Source: Niabella agricola
GTDB taxonomy: Bacteria > Bacteroidota > Bacteroidia > Chitinophagales > Chitinophagaceae
Direction of reading: 5' to 3'
Assembly: GCF_021538615.1 (NCBI RefSeq)
Contig: NZ_JAJHIZ010000003.1
Location: 3,844,001-3,908,000 of the forward strand
Length of the DNA stretch: 64,000 nt
Made by a program: the position numbers and the translations under genes. The notes beneath the pieces were generated by a model. The model was not told where the DNA came from. It did not search any database and saw only the letters and a program-made list of their open reading frames with translations. Positions within the stretch are counted from its first letter, which is position 1. The number at the start of each line of letters is the position of its first letter. Below are positions 1 to 7,238 of this stretch, piece after piece.

Positions 1-366
1 GCCAGCCGGGAAGCAGAACACAAGTTTGAGGATTTTGAAGTGTATCGTACCCGGCCTGTTTTGTTAAAATACCAATCCCTGGTGGACGTGTATTTTAAAG
101 AACAGAAATCGGTGAGCTTTTATGCCGGCCAGCTGCATATAACCGCCAACTATTTAAACATTCTTTGCAAACGGTATTTTCATGTGCCGGCCACTTTCCT
201 GATCCAGAACCGGGTGATACTGGAAGCAAAGCGCCTGATGCAGGTTTCCGAAAAATCGGTAAAGGAAATAGCCTATGAACTGGGGTTCAGCGATCTTGCC
301 TATTTCTCAAATTTTTTTAAAAGCAAAACCGGGTTTGCTCCAAGGGAGTTCCGGCAGCAGTTATAA
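1..366 (+). CDS. AraC-family transcriptional regulator, C-terminal DNA-binding part (5' end outside window)
   Basis: The reading frame is open from the first base, so this is the end of a longer gene; the GTG at 40 is an internal valine, not a start. The visible 121 codons form an AraC/XylS double helix-turn-helix: a first HTH around the residues AGQLHITANYLN, then the typical second-HTH signature (VKEIAYELGFSD followed by YFSNFFKSKTGFAPREFR), ending a few residues later as usual for the family. In AraC proteins the missing N-terminal part binds the effector, so the ligand cannot be named. The next gene on the same strand is an amidohydrolase with its own putative promoter, so a regulatory link is possible but not shown. 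Confidence 0.93.
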   Translation, partial: ASREAEHKFEDFEVYRTRPVLLKYQSLVDVYFKEQKSVSFYAGQLHITANYLNILCKRYFHVPATFLIQNRVILEAKRLMQVSEKSVKEIAYELGFSDLAYFSNFFKSKTGFAPREFRQQL

Positions 367-417
367 ATTTTACAAGTTATAGCATAAATCCTCCATCGGG
401 AAGGAAAAGGCGTGGGC

Positions 418-425
418 TAATTTTG
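418..425 (+). promoter_or_regulatory. Putative -7 element (TAATTTTG) of the amidohydrolase gene
   Basis: Exact match to the Bacteroidota -7 consensus TAnnTTTG, 17 nt upstream of the ATG at 443. A start of transcription near 430-432 would leave a leader of only about 12 nt. No convincing -33 TTTG box is seen at the right distance. Confidence 0.5.
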
Positions 426-442
426 TAAAAAATAAAGTATTT

Positions 443-1771
443 ATGGTACCCCGATCCATTTCTAGGAAGGATTTTATTAAGAACTCTTCCATTCTTTTTG
501 CCGCCGGCAGTGGTTTGCTGGCAACCGGTGAAGCCGTTGCCGCCGGCAGCCAAACTGCTGTTGCCACAGGGAAAACGCTTACATTAAAAAATGTGCGGTT
601 GGAAACGGGGTTTGAATATGAAGGAGAAGAAGTGACCGGCACAAAAACAGCGTTGTTTACTATTGAGATCAGTGATGGGAAAATAAAATCGGTATTGCCC
701 AATAATCCTGCGGCGAAGGCCGTGGATGCAAAAGGCTTATTGTTATTGCCGGCCTTCAGGGAAATGCATATCCACCTGGATAAAACCTACTATGGCGAAA
801 AATGGAAGGCTACCGGCAAAAGGCAGGGCGGTGTAAAAGAAATGATCGCGCTGGAACAGCAGATCATCCCGGAGTTGCTGAAAAATTCTACCTATAAAGC
901 AGAAAAACTGATCGAGCTGCTGCAATCGAAGGGCAGCAATGTGGCCCGCAGCCACGTCAACATCGAACCCACTTCAAAGCTGGATTCGTTAAAGCATCTG
1001 CAGCAAGCCCTGGAAAATAAAAAGAACTCTTTTGAGGCGGAGCTGGTGGCTTTTCCGCAACATGGTATTTTTTATACGGATTCCGCCCCCCTGATGAAGG
1101 ATGCCGCACAAATGGGCGTGGATTATATCGGGGGACTGGATCCCACCACTATTGATGGCAGCATTGAGAAGAGCATGGACTTTGTGGTACAGCTGGCGCT
1201 GGATTACAAAAAAGGCATCGATATTCATTTACACGAAGGGGGCGAATCAGGTGTAAAAACCATTGAGTACCTGGTGAACAAGGTAAATGAAAACCCGGTA
1301 TTGAAAGGGAAGACCTTCGTTAGTCATTGCTTTGCGCTGGCCTATCTCGACCGGAAGAAGCAGGAAGAAATGGCAGAGAAGATGGGGAACGCCGGGGTAG
1401 GCGTGATGTCTACCATTCCATTTGGAGGCATGATCATGCCCATTCCTACGTTATATAAATACGGTGTGGATGTACGTGCAGGAAACGACTGTATCATCGA
1501 TCATTGGAATACGTTTGGCTCGGGCAGTGTATTACAGAAGGCCAATCTTGCGACCCAGCTCTATGGGTATCGTACAGAATTTGACCTGTCGCGCATATTA
1601 AAACTGGCCACCCACAATGTACTGCCGCTGGATGATAAAGGGAACCGGCAGTGGCCCCGGGTGGGTGATAAAGCCGATTTGGTATTGATCGATGCCAGCT
1701 GTTCGGCAGAAGCCGTATCCCGTATTTCGCCGGTGCGCTCCCTCATTCACCGCGGAACCGTCGTATTTTAA
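443..1771 (+). CDS. Exported metal-dependent amidohydrolase, cytosine-deaminase-like
   Basis: A 442-residue amidohydrolase-superfamily enzyme. The TIM-barrel metal-site motifs appear in family order: HIHLDK near residue 109, HLHE near 260, SHCFAL near 295 and GNDCIIDHW near 347, the set seen in cytosine deaminase and related enzymes rather than dihydroorotases. The N-terminus (SRKDFIKN followed by a small-residue hydrophobic run ending AVAAG) resembles a twin-arginine signal with RK instead of RR, so a folded metalloenzyme exported by Tat is plausible. Substrate is unknown; deamination or hydrolysis of a cyclic amide is inferred from the family. It ends 4 nt before a lipoprotein gene, suggesting one transcript. 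Confidence 0.85.
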   Translation: MVPRSISRKDFIKNSSILFAAGSGLLATGEAVAAGSQTAVATGKTLTLKNVRLETGFEYEGEEVTGTKTALFTIEISDGKIKSVLPNNPAAKAVDAKGLLLLPAFREMHIHLDKTYYGEKWKATGKRQGGVKEMIALEQQIIPELLKNSTYKAEKLIELLQSKGSNVARSHVNIEPTSKLDSLKHLQQALENKKNSFEAELVAFPQHGIFYTDSAPLMKDAAQMGVDYIGGLDPTTIDGSIEKSMDFVVQLALDYKKGIDIHLHEGGESGVKTIEYLVNKVNENPVLKGKTFVSHCFALAYLDRKKQEEMAEKMGNAGVGVMSTIPFGGMIMPIPTLYKYGVDVRAGNDCIIDHWNTFGSGSVLQKANLATQLYGYRTEFDLSRILKLATHNVLPLDDKGNRQWPRVGDKADLVLIDASCSAEAVSRISPVRSLIHRGTVVF

Positions 1772-1775
1772 AACC

Positions 1776-2468
1776 ATGAATCGCGTTATGCATTATTTAC
1801 TTTTAGTATGCTCGATATGCATTCTCAATGCCTGCCAGGCAAAAACAAACAGTGCGGATATGAATACAAAAGACACGGGCATTGTAGCAGCGGTAAAAAA
1901 AAATCAGCTGTCGGTAGTGGAAGCTGCATTGAAAAAGGGGGCGGACGTAAATACGGTTGATCAGGACAAGCGGTCCCTGTTGCTGATTGCCACCCATGCC
2001 AATAACCTGGAAATGGCAACGCTATTGGTGACGCATGGCGCAAATGTGAACCAGCAGGACCAGATTAAGGACAGTCCTTTTTTGTACGCCGGAGCGGCGG
2101 GATTTACGGAGCTAGTAAAACTATTCCTGGAACATGGCGCCCGCTTTGACGTGTTTAACCGGTATAACGGAACGGCGCTGATCCCGGCCTGCGAACGGGG
2201 GCATATCGAAGTGGTTAAACTCCTGGCGAATACAAAGGGGTTTCCCATGGATCATGTGAACCGGCTGGGATGGACGGCACTGATGGAGGCCGTGGTACTG
2301 GGCAACGGGTCAAAAAAATATGTAACCGTGGTGCAGTTGCTGGCAGATGCGGGGTGTAATGTAAATATTCCCGATCAGGATGGTGTTACGGCCTTACAGC
2401 ATGCCCGCTCCAGGGGGTATACAAAAATTGCCGGCATCCTGGAAAAGACTGCCGCCGGGAAAAGATGA
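1776..2468 (+). CDS. Ankyrin-repeat lipoprotein
   Basis: I start this gene at the ATG at 1776 rather than at an upstream in-frame codon inside the amidohydrolase, because from here the protein begins with a lipoprotein signal peptide (MNRVMHYLLLVCSICILNAC, lipobox LNAC). The rest is four to five ankyrin repeats of about 33 residues (signatures such as VEAALKKGADVN, LVTHGANVNQQD, FLEHGARFDVFN, HIEVVKLLA, LLADAGCNVNIPDQDGVTAL). Ankyrin repeats bind protein partners; as a lipoprotein it probably acts in the periplasm or outer membrane. Ankyrin proteins are often encoded beside an enzyme they bind or inhibit, and the amidohydrolase 4 nt upstream is the obvious candidate; this is inference. Confidence 0.88.
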   Translation: MNRVMHYLLLVCSICILNACQAKTNSADMNTKDTGIVAAVKKNQLSVVEAALKKGADVNTVDQDKRSLLLIATHANNLEMATLLVTHGANVNQQDQIKDSPFLYAGAAGFTELVKLFLEHGARFDVFNRYNGTALIPACERGHIEVVKLLANTKGFPMDHVNRLGWTALMEAVVLGNGSKKYVTVVQLLADAGCNVNIPDQDGVTALQHARSRGYTKIAGILEKTAAGKR

Positions 2469-2512
2469 ACCAACGATCATTCCTGTAAATGTGTTTTATA
2501 CTGTTCAATAAC

Positions 2513-2537
2513 GGAAGAGCCTCCCAGGGGCTTTTCC
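2513..2537 (+). terminator. Stem-loop after the ankyrin lipoprotein gene
   Basis: GGAAGAGCC (2513-2521) pairs with GGCTTTTCC (2529-2537) with one G-T wobble and a 7-nt loop, 44 nt after the stop codon. There is no T-run behind it, so it may be a weak terminator or an mRNA-end stabilising hairpin. Confidence 0.4.
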
Positions 2538-2634
2538 AATTAAGGTTTACCCGGTAATATTGGATCCGTTCCTGCAAACAGATTAGCCGGGCAAAGCAAC
2601 GCAGATCCACTAACGGAGCATAACCGGATTATTT

Positions 2635-3921
2635 ATGTGTACTACAAATATTAAAATGCTGAACGAACCTGTAGAAACAACCAGGGGGCAATTACACCGC
2701 GCACATCGCCCCGAACAAACGCCGGCCCGGCCACCATTGAGCCGCGGAACGCTCTGGCTGATGACCATCGCCACCGGTGTAGTGGTAGGAAACAATTATT
2801 ATAACCAGCCCTTGCTGGGGCTGATGGCCCGGGATTTTGGGGTGAGTGAAGGTCGCATCAGCAATATTGCCATGCTCACGCAGGTAGGCTTTGCCCTGGG
2901 ATTATTGCTGATTGTGCCGTTGGGCGATATGCTTCGTCGCCGGCGGTTGATCCTTATTGATTTTGGATTGATCATCCTTTCGCTCATCGGTATGACCATT
3001 GCACCTACAGTGGGGTGGCTGCTCCTGGCCAGCTTAATGGTGGGTTTTACATCGGTACTTCCCCAATTATTTGTGCCCATGGCTGCCGAGCTGGCGGCAA
3101 GGGAAAAGCAAAGTGCGGCGATCGGCATGGTGATGAGCGGCTTGTTGCTGGGTATCTTATTATCGAGGGTTGTGAGTGGGGTAGTGGGTGATCTCTGGGG
3201 CTGGAAAATGATGTATTATATGGCTACGGGGGCGATGGTATTACTGGCCGGGCTGATTGCATTAAAGCTGCCGGAAGTACATCCCTCGTTTAAAGGAAGC
3301 TATGGATCGTTAATGCGCTCCCTTCTACACCTTACCCGCACACAGCCGGTGCTGCGTTTGGCCGCATTTCGCGGAGCAATGGGATTTGCGGCGTTTAGTG
3401 CGTTCTGGACTACGCTGGTGTTTCATCTTGAGGATGCACCATTTCATGCCGGAGCTGCGGTGGCAGGGTCTTTTGGTATTATTGGTGCTGTAGGTGCCCT
3501 GGCCGCCGCATTGGTGGGGCGGGTAGCCCGGTTGGTAACGCCGTTCCGGATTATTTTGTGGGCGATTGTGCTACTGATCGTGAGCTGGTGCATTTTTTAT
3601 ATTGGCGGGTATACCTATATGGGACTGATCATGGGTGTGATCCTGCTGGACCTTGGATTGCAATCGATGCATATCCTGAACCAGTCTTCCTTTTTTGCCT
3701 TAAACCTGGGTGCCAATAACCGGCTGAATACGGTTTATATGTTCAGTTATTTTATAGGGGGCGCTTTGGGTACCTACCTGGCGGCACAGGCCTGGAAGTA
3801 TGGACAATGGAATGGCATAGTGGCCATCGGCATTGCCTTTACCCTACTGGCGCTGGCGGCGCACCTGGTCTATGGCCGGCGTACGGTTGCAGGCGGCGGA
3901 TCGTCCCGTTCTGCGTTATAA
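2635..3921 (+). CDS. Major facilitator superfamily transporter (DHA1-like exporter)
   Basis: A 428-residue MFS protein with about 12 hydrophobic segments. The loop after TM2 has the MFS motif-A pattern (GDMLRRRRLI), and the N-terminal helix has the conserved VVVGNNYYNQPLL stretch of the AraJ/YnfM-type proton-driven exporters. About 45 hydrophilic residues precede TM1; a second ATG at 2656 would shorten this. Family knowledge suggests export of small molecules or drugs; the substrate cannot be read from the sequence. It converges on a MocR regulator and the two stop regions overlap by 6 nt. Confidence 0.88.
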   Translation: MCTTNIKMLNEPVETTRGQLHRAHRPEQTPARPPLSRGTLWLMTIATGVVVGNNYYNQPLLGLMARDFGVSEGRISNIAMLTQVGFALGLLLIVPLGDMLRRRRLILIDFGLIILSLIGMTIAPTVGWLLLASLMVGFTSVLPQLFVPMAAELAAREKQSAAIGMVMSGLLLGILLSRVVSGVVGDLWGWKMMYYMATGAMVLLAGLIALKLPEVHPSFKGSYGSLMRSLLHLTRTQPVLRLAAFRGAMGFAAFSAFWTTLVFHLEDAPFHAGAAVAGSFGIIGAVGALAAALVGRVARLVTPFRIILWAIVLLIVSWCIFYIGGYTYMGLIMGVILLDLGLQSMHILNQSSFFALNLGANNRLNTVYMFSYFIGGALGTYLAAQAWKYGQWNGIVAIGIAFTLLALAAHLVYGRRTVAGGGSSRSAL

Positions 3922-5331
3922 CATAGAAGCCGCTATTTTCCCCAGTTGTTTCAGTTTCCGGTCGAGCTCATCCGTCCATGGCAGGCCGATACAAAGACGC
4001 ATACAATGATGATATTGGTCCTGTAGTGTAAACATTCTTCCGGGTGCAATACTTATTTTTTGACGGATGGCCCGTTCATATAATTCGGCGGTATCGATCC
4101 GGTTGCTGAGTTCCACCCATAGTGCGAGCCCGCCCTGCGGGCTGCTGACGCAGGTGCCGGCCGGAAAGCAGGCGGCAATGGTATCGGTAAAGCGGTTAAG
4201 ATTCCATTGCAGGCGATTGCGTAGTTGATGCAGGTGGTTATCATAGCGATCATTCTCAAAGAACCGGGCCGTTGTTTCCTGGGTAATAGCGGTAGGCGAA
4301 ATCGAATGAACGTATTTCAGGTTGAGTATGGCCTCCTTGTATCTTCCGGGCGCTACCCATCCCACGCGGTAGCCCGGTGCCAGGGTCTTTGATACAGAGC
4401 CGCACCATAATACCAATCCATGCTGATCGAAAGCCTTACAGCATTTTGGCCGGCTTTTGCCAAAATACAGTTCGCCATAAATATCATCTTCAATGAGTGG
4501 TATATGATGGTTGGCTAATAATTGTACCACTTCTTTTTTATGCGCCTCCGGCATCAGGCTGCCCAGCGGCGTATTGAAATTGGTAACCAGCAGGCAGAGC
4601 CGGATCTTGTGAACTACCTTTTTTAAAGCATCGATTTCGATGCCGGTAAGCGGATGCGTAGGCAGCTCCAGCACTTTTAAATTCAGGCTGCGTGCTAATT
4701 GTAGAATGCCAGGATATACAGGGCTTTCCACGGCGATGGTATCTCCTGGTTTGCTAACAGCCATCATGCAAAACGAAAGTGCATTCATGCCGCCTGCAGT
4801 GGTTACAATATCATCCGCAGTAAGGTCTCCGCCCCAGAAAAAGGATCTTCTCGCAAGGGCATTTCTAAGTTTCAGGTTTCCCTGTATCGATTCATAAGCA
4901 GTACCGTTGCCCTGCAGTTGACGTATAGCCCGTGTCATTTCCCTGTTAAGCCGGGATAAAGGAAGCAGTGCTTCAGAAGGGGCACCTACGGAGAATAATA
5001 TGAGCTCTTTTTTCCCCATGTTCCCATACACCTTGCCGATGATTTCGTTAGGTGCTTCGCTGCTTTTAACCGGCAGCGGCCGGCTGGCTTCCGGAACCGG
5101 CAAGGGACGCCGGATACGGTTGGTGACAAAGTAGCCGGATTGGGGACGGGATTCTATCAGGGATTGTTTTTCCAGTTCCAGGTATATCCTCTTTGCGGTG
5201 TTAATGCTGACACCCTGTTCACTGCTTAAGGTTCTGACAGATGGCAGGCGGTCGCCGGTTTTGAACACGCCGCTACGGATTTGGAAGGCCAGCTTCCGGG
5301 TTATTTCCAGGTAAATAAATGCTTTTTTCAC
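3916..5331 (-). CDS. MocR/PdxR-type transcriptional regulator (GntR HTH fused to aminotransferase fold)
   Basis: The 471-residue protein has an N-terminal GntR winged helix (residues about 5-75; LAFQIRSGVFKTGDRLPSVR, then INTAKRIYLELEKQ) joined to a fold-type I aminotransferase domain (about 110-465). The PLP-binding lysine is in SVSKTLAPGYRVGW near residue 313. MocR proteins sense PLP or an amine adduct and usually regulate a divergently transcribed gene, here the GNAT acetyltransferase 91 nt away. The start is a GTG; an in-frame TAA at 5341-5343 rules out any longer version. A perfect -7 element lies 4 nt upstream, implying a leaderless transcript. Confidence 0.93.
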   Translation of the reverse strand: MKKAFIYLEITRKLAFQIRSGVFKTGDRLPSVRTLSSEQGVSINTAKRIYLELEKQSLIESRPQSGYFVTNRIRRPLPVPEASRPLPVKSSEAPNEIIGKVYGNMGKKELILFSVGAPSEALLPLSRLNREMTRAIRQLQGNGTAYESIQGNLKLRNALARRSFFWGGDLTADDIVTTAGGMNALSFCMMAVSKPGDTIAVESPVYPGILQLARSLNLKVLELPTHPLTGIEIDALKKVVHKIRLCLLVTNFNTPLGSLMPEAHKKEVVQLLANHHIPLIEDDIYGELYFGKSRPKCCKAFDQHGLVLWCGSVSKTLAPGYRVGWVAPGRYKEAILNLKYVHSISPTAITQETTARFFENDRYDNHLHQLRNRLQWNLNRFTDTIAACFPAGTCVSSPQGGLALWVELSNRIDTAELYERAIRQKISIAPGRMFTLQDQYHHCMRLCIGLPWTDELDRKLKQLGKIAASML

Positions 5332-5335
5332 CTGG

Positions 5336-5343
5336 CAAATTTA
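5336..5343 (-). promoter_or_regulatory. Putative -7 element (TAAATTTG) of the MocR gene
   Basis: Exact TAnnTTTG match on the minus strand, with only 4 nt between it and the GTG start at 5331. Transcription would start at about the first codon. Confidence 0.5.
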
Positions 5344-5370
5344 AACTGTGTCCATTTAAGTTTAAAAAAT

Positions 5371-5382
5371 TGTATCTGTATC
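5371..5382 (+). promoter_or_regulatory. Possible MocR operator: direct repeat TGTATC-TGTATC
   Basis: Two abutting copies of TGTATC lie in the middle of the 91-nt spacer between the divergent MocR and GNAT genes. MocR-family regulators are known to bind direct repeats in such spacers. The repeat is short, so the assignment is tentative. Confidence 0.35.
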
Positions 5383-5422
5383 TATTTTGATATTTTTTCT
5401 TCTTTTGTAAAAAAACATTCAA

Positions 5423-5863
5423 ATGCATGCATTCGACATTCGTATCGGAAGTGACCAAATGGATATTGTACTGATCCATCGGTTTTTAACAGAGGAATCC
5501 TACTGGGCCAGGGGTATCAGCTATGATATCGTGGCCAATGCGGTAAAGCATTCATTTTGTATCGGCGTCTTTATAGATGACAGGCAGGTGGCTTTTGGCC
5601 GGCTTATTACGGATTATACCACATTTGGCTGGCTGGCCGATTTTTTTGTATTAACACCATACCGGGGGAGAGGCCTTTCGAAAGCCATGCTAAGCACATT
5701 GATGGAACAGTCCTGGACAAGCGGGTTGCGACGGCTAATGCTCAACACCAGCGACGCGCATGGTCTTTACCGGCAATACGGGTTTGAGCAGCCGGCCAAT
5801 ACCGCCACGCTGATGGAAGTATACCGGCCAAAAGCGCACTTGGAAACAGGGCATCGCCGTTAG
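5423..5863 (+). CDS. GNAT-family N-acetyltransferase
   Basis: A 146-residue protein with the GNAT core. The acetyl-CoA pyrophosphate-binding motif A is visible as LTPYRGRGLSKAMLSTLMEQ (about residues 78-97), preceded by the beta-strand pair that carries the VAFGRLI and WLADFFVL segments and followed by LYRQYGFEQP. It resembles the YjdJ/Ard1-like small-molecule or peptide acetyltransferases, but the acceptor cannot be named. It is divergent from a MocR regulator with a possible operator between them, so acetylation of an amine related to the MocR ligand is a reasonable inference. Confidence 0.87.
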   Translation: MHAFDIRIGSDQMDIVLIHRFLTEESYWARGISYDIVANAVKHSFCIGVFIDDRQVAFGRLITDYTTFGWLADFFVLTPYRGRGLSKAMLSTLMEQSWTSGLRRLMLNTSDAHGLYRQYGFEQPANTATLMEVYRPKAHLETGHRR

Positions 5864-6102
5864 CCCGGATTAGGGGTATGCGCCTATAGAGACCAAAAGA
5901 TTGCAGGTTCCGCTGAACAGGATAAAATCAGCATATTGTGGCAATTAAAGGAAATAAAAGCTTTATGCGATTTGGGTTTGCCCGCGGCTGCCTCAATTTG
6001 CTGACCTTTCTTTGGCCGGATAGGAAAGATAAAATCTGCGCATCAGCGGCATTAAGGTCTTGGCAATGCCTCTGTGGCATGGAACAAAAACAAAAATTTT
6101 GT

Positions 6103-6119
6103 ATCTTTAATACAAAGAT
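6103..6119. promoter_or_regulatory. Inverted repeat ATCTTT-AATAC-AAAGAT upstream of dprA
   Basis: A perfect 6+6 nt palindrome with a 5-nt centre ends 6 nt before the dprA ATG and overlaps a near-consensus -7 element (TATCTTTA, 6102-6109). It could be an operator or simply promoter sequence. Confidence 0.35.
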
Positions 6120-6125
6120 AACCTC

Positions 6126-7223
6126 ATGGAGCACCCGTTGATGTACCGTATTGCTCTTACCCTTGTTCCGAATATCGGTCCTGTAATTGCACGCATGCTG
6201 CTACAGCACTTATCACCGGAAGCGATCTTTACAGAGCGAAGATCGGTGCTGGAAAGTATCGAAGGCCTGGGCAAATTACGAGCCGACAGTATTCTGAAGT
6301 TTAACGGTTTTTCGCAGGCGGAGCGGGAACTGGTTTTTATAGAAAAGCATGGTGTCCGGCCGCTTTTTCTTACCGATGCCGATTACCCGCAACGCCTGCT
6401 CAATTGTTATGATGCACCGGTGCTCCTGTATTATAAGGGTAATGCCGACCTGAACCAGTCGAAGATCGTTGCAGTGGTAGGCTCAAGGTTGCATACGGAG
6501 TACGGCAGGCAGGTTTGTGAACAGCTGATCCACGACCTGCAGGATAGCGGGGTGCTGGTGGTGAGCGGCCTGGCCTATGGGATCGATTCACTGGTACATA
6601 GGTCGTCTTTAAAAGCGGGCCTGCAAACCGTAGGGGTGCTGGCGCACGGACTGGACAAAATTTACCCTGCGGATCATTTGGCCATGGCAAGGGAAATGAC
6701 GGGCCAGGGAGGCCTGCTGACGGAGTTTGTGACCGGTACTAAGCCGGACCGGCATCATTTTCCCAGTCGGAACCGGATCGTGGCGGGGATGAGCGATACT
6801 ACAGTAGTGGTGGAAACCGAGATCAAAGGGGGCAGCATGATTACAGCCGACCTGGCCAACGGGTATTATAAAGATGTATTTGCATTCCCCGGAAAAATAT
6901 CGGATAAAAAAAGCAGCGGCTGTAACCATCTTATTAAAACCAACCGGGCACAATTGCTTACAGATGGAAAGCAACTCCTGGAAACCATGGGTTGGGCACC
7001 GGTAAAAAAAACGGTGAAGAAACAAACAAGGGAATTGTTTATCGAACTGTCTGCCGAGGAACAGGCTATTGTTACGCTGTTGCAGGAGCGGCAGCAGGCC
7101 GATATTGATGAACTGCACCTGCGCTCCGGGCTTAGCAGCAGCAGGGTGGCCGTGGCCGTGCTCAACCTGGAAATGCAGCAGGTGATCCAGGCATTGCCCG
7201 GAAAAATGTACCAGTTGCTGTAA
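6126..7223 (+). CDS. dprA: DNA-processing protein DprA (Smf)
   Basis: DprA loads RecA onto incoming single-stranded DNA during natural transformation. The 365-residue protein has an N-terminal helix-hairpin-helix-like region (residues about 5-70), the Rossmann-like DprA core (about 105-300) with VAVVGSR, GLAYGIDSLVHRSSL, HGLDKIYP and the signature FPSRNRIVAG, and a C-terminal winged helix (about 310-365). A second in-frame ATG at 6141 is possible. The gene is convergent with the S41 peptidase, 15 nt apart. dprA is also found in bacteria not known to be competent, so its presence alone does not show transformability. Confidence 0.95.
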   Translation: MEHPLMYRIALTLVPNIGPVIARMLLQHLSPEAIFTERRSVLESIEGLGKLRADSILKFNGFSQAERELVFIEKHGVRPLFLTDADYPQRLLNCYDAPVLLYYKGNADLNQSKIVAVVGSRLHTEYGRQVCEQLIHDLQDSGVLVVSGLAYGIDSLVHRSSLKAGLQTVGVLAHGLDKIYPADHLAMAREMTGQGGLLTEFVTGTKPDRHHFPSRNRIVAGMSDTTVVVETEIKGGSMITADLANGYYKDVFAFPGKISDKKSSGCNHLIKTNRAQLLTDGKQLLETMGWAPVKKTVKKQTRELFIELSAEEQAIVTLLQERQQADIDELHLRSGLSSSRVAVAVLNLEMQQVIQALPGKMYQLL

Positions 7224-7238
7224 GGAAGGCCGGCGGTT

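Noticed and set aside
5938..6141. A 67-codon frame between the GNAT gene and dprA
   Set aside because: It runs into the dprA start and overlaps its promoter palindrome; Cys/Trp-rich content is not protein-like.
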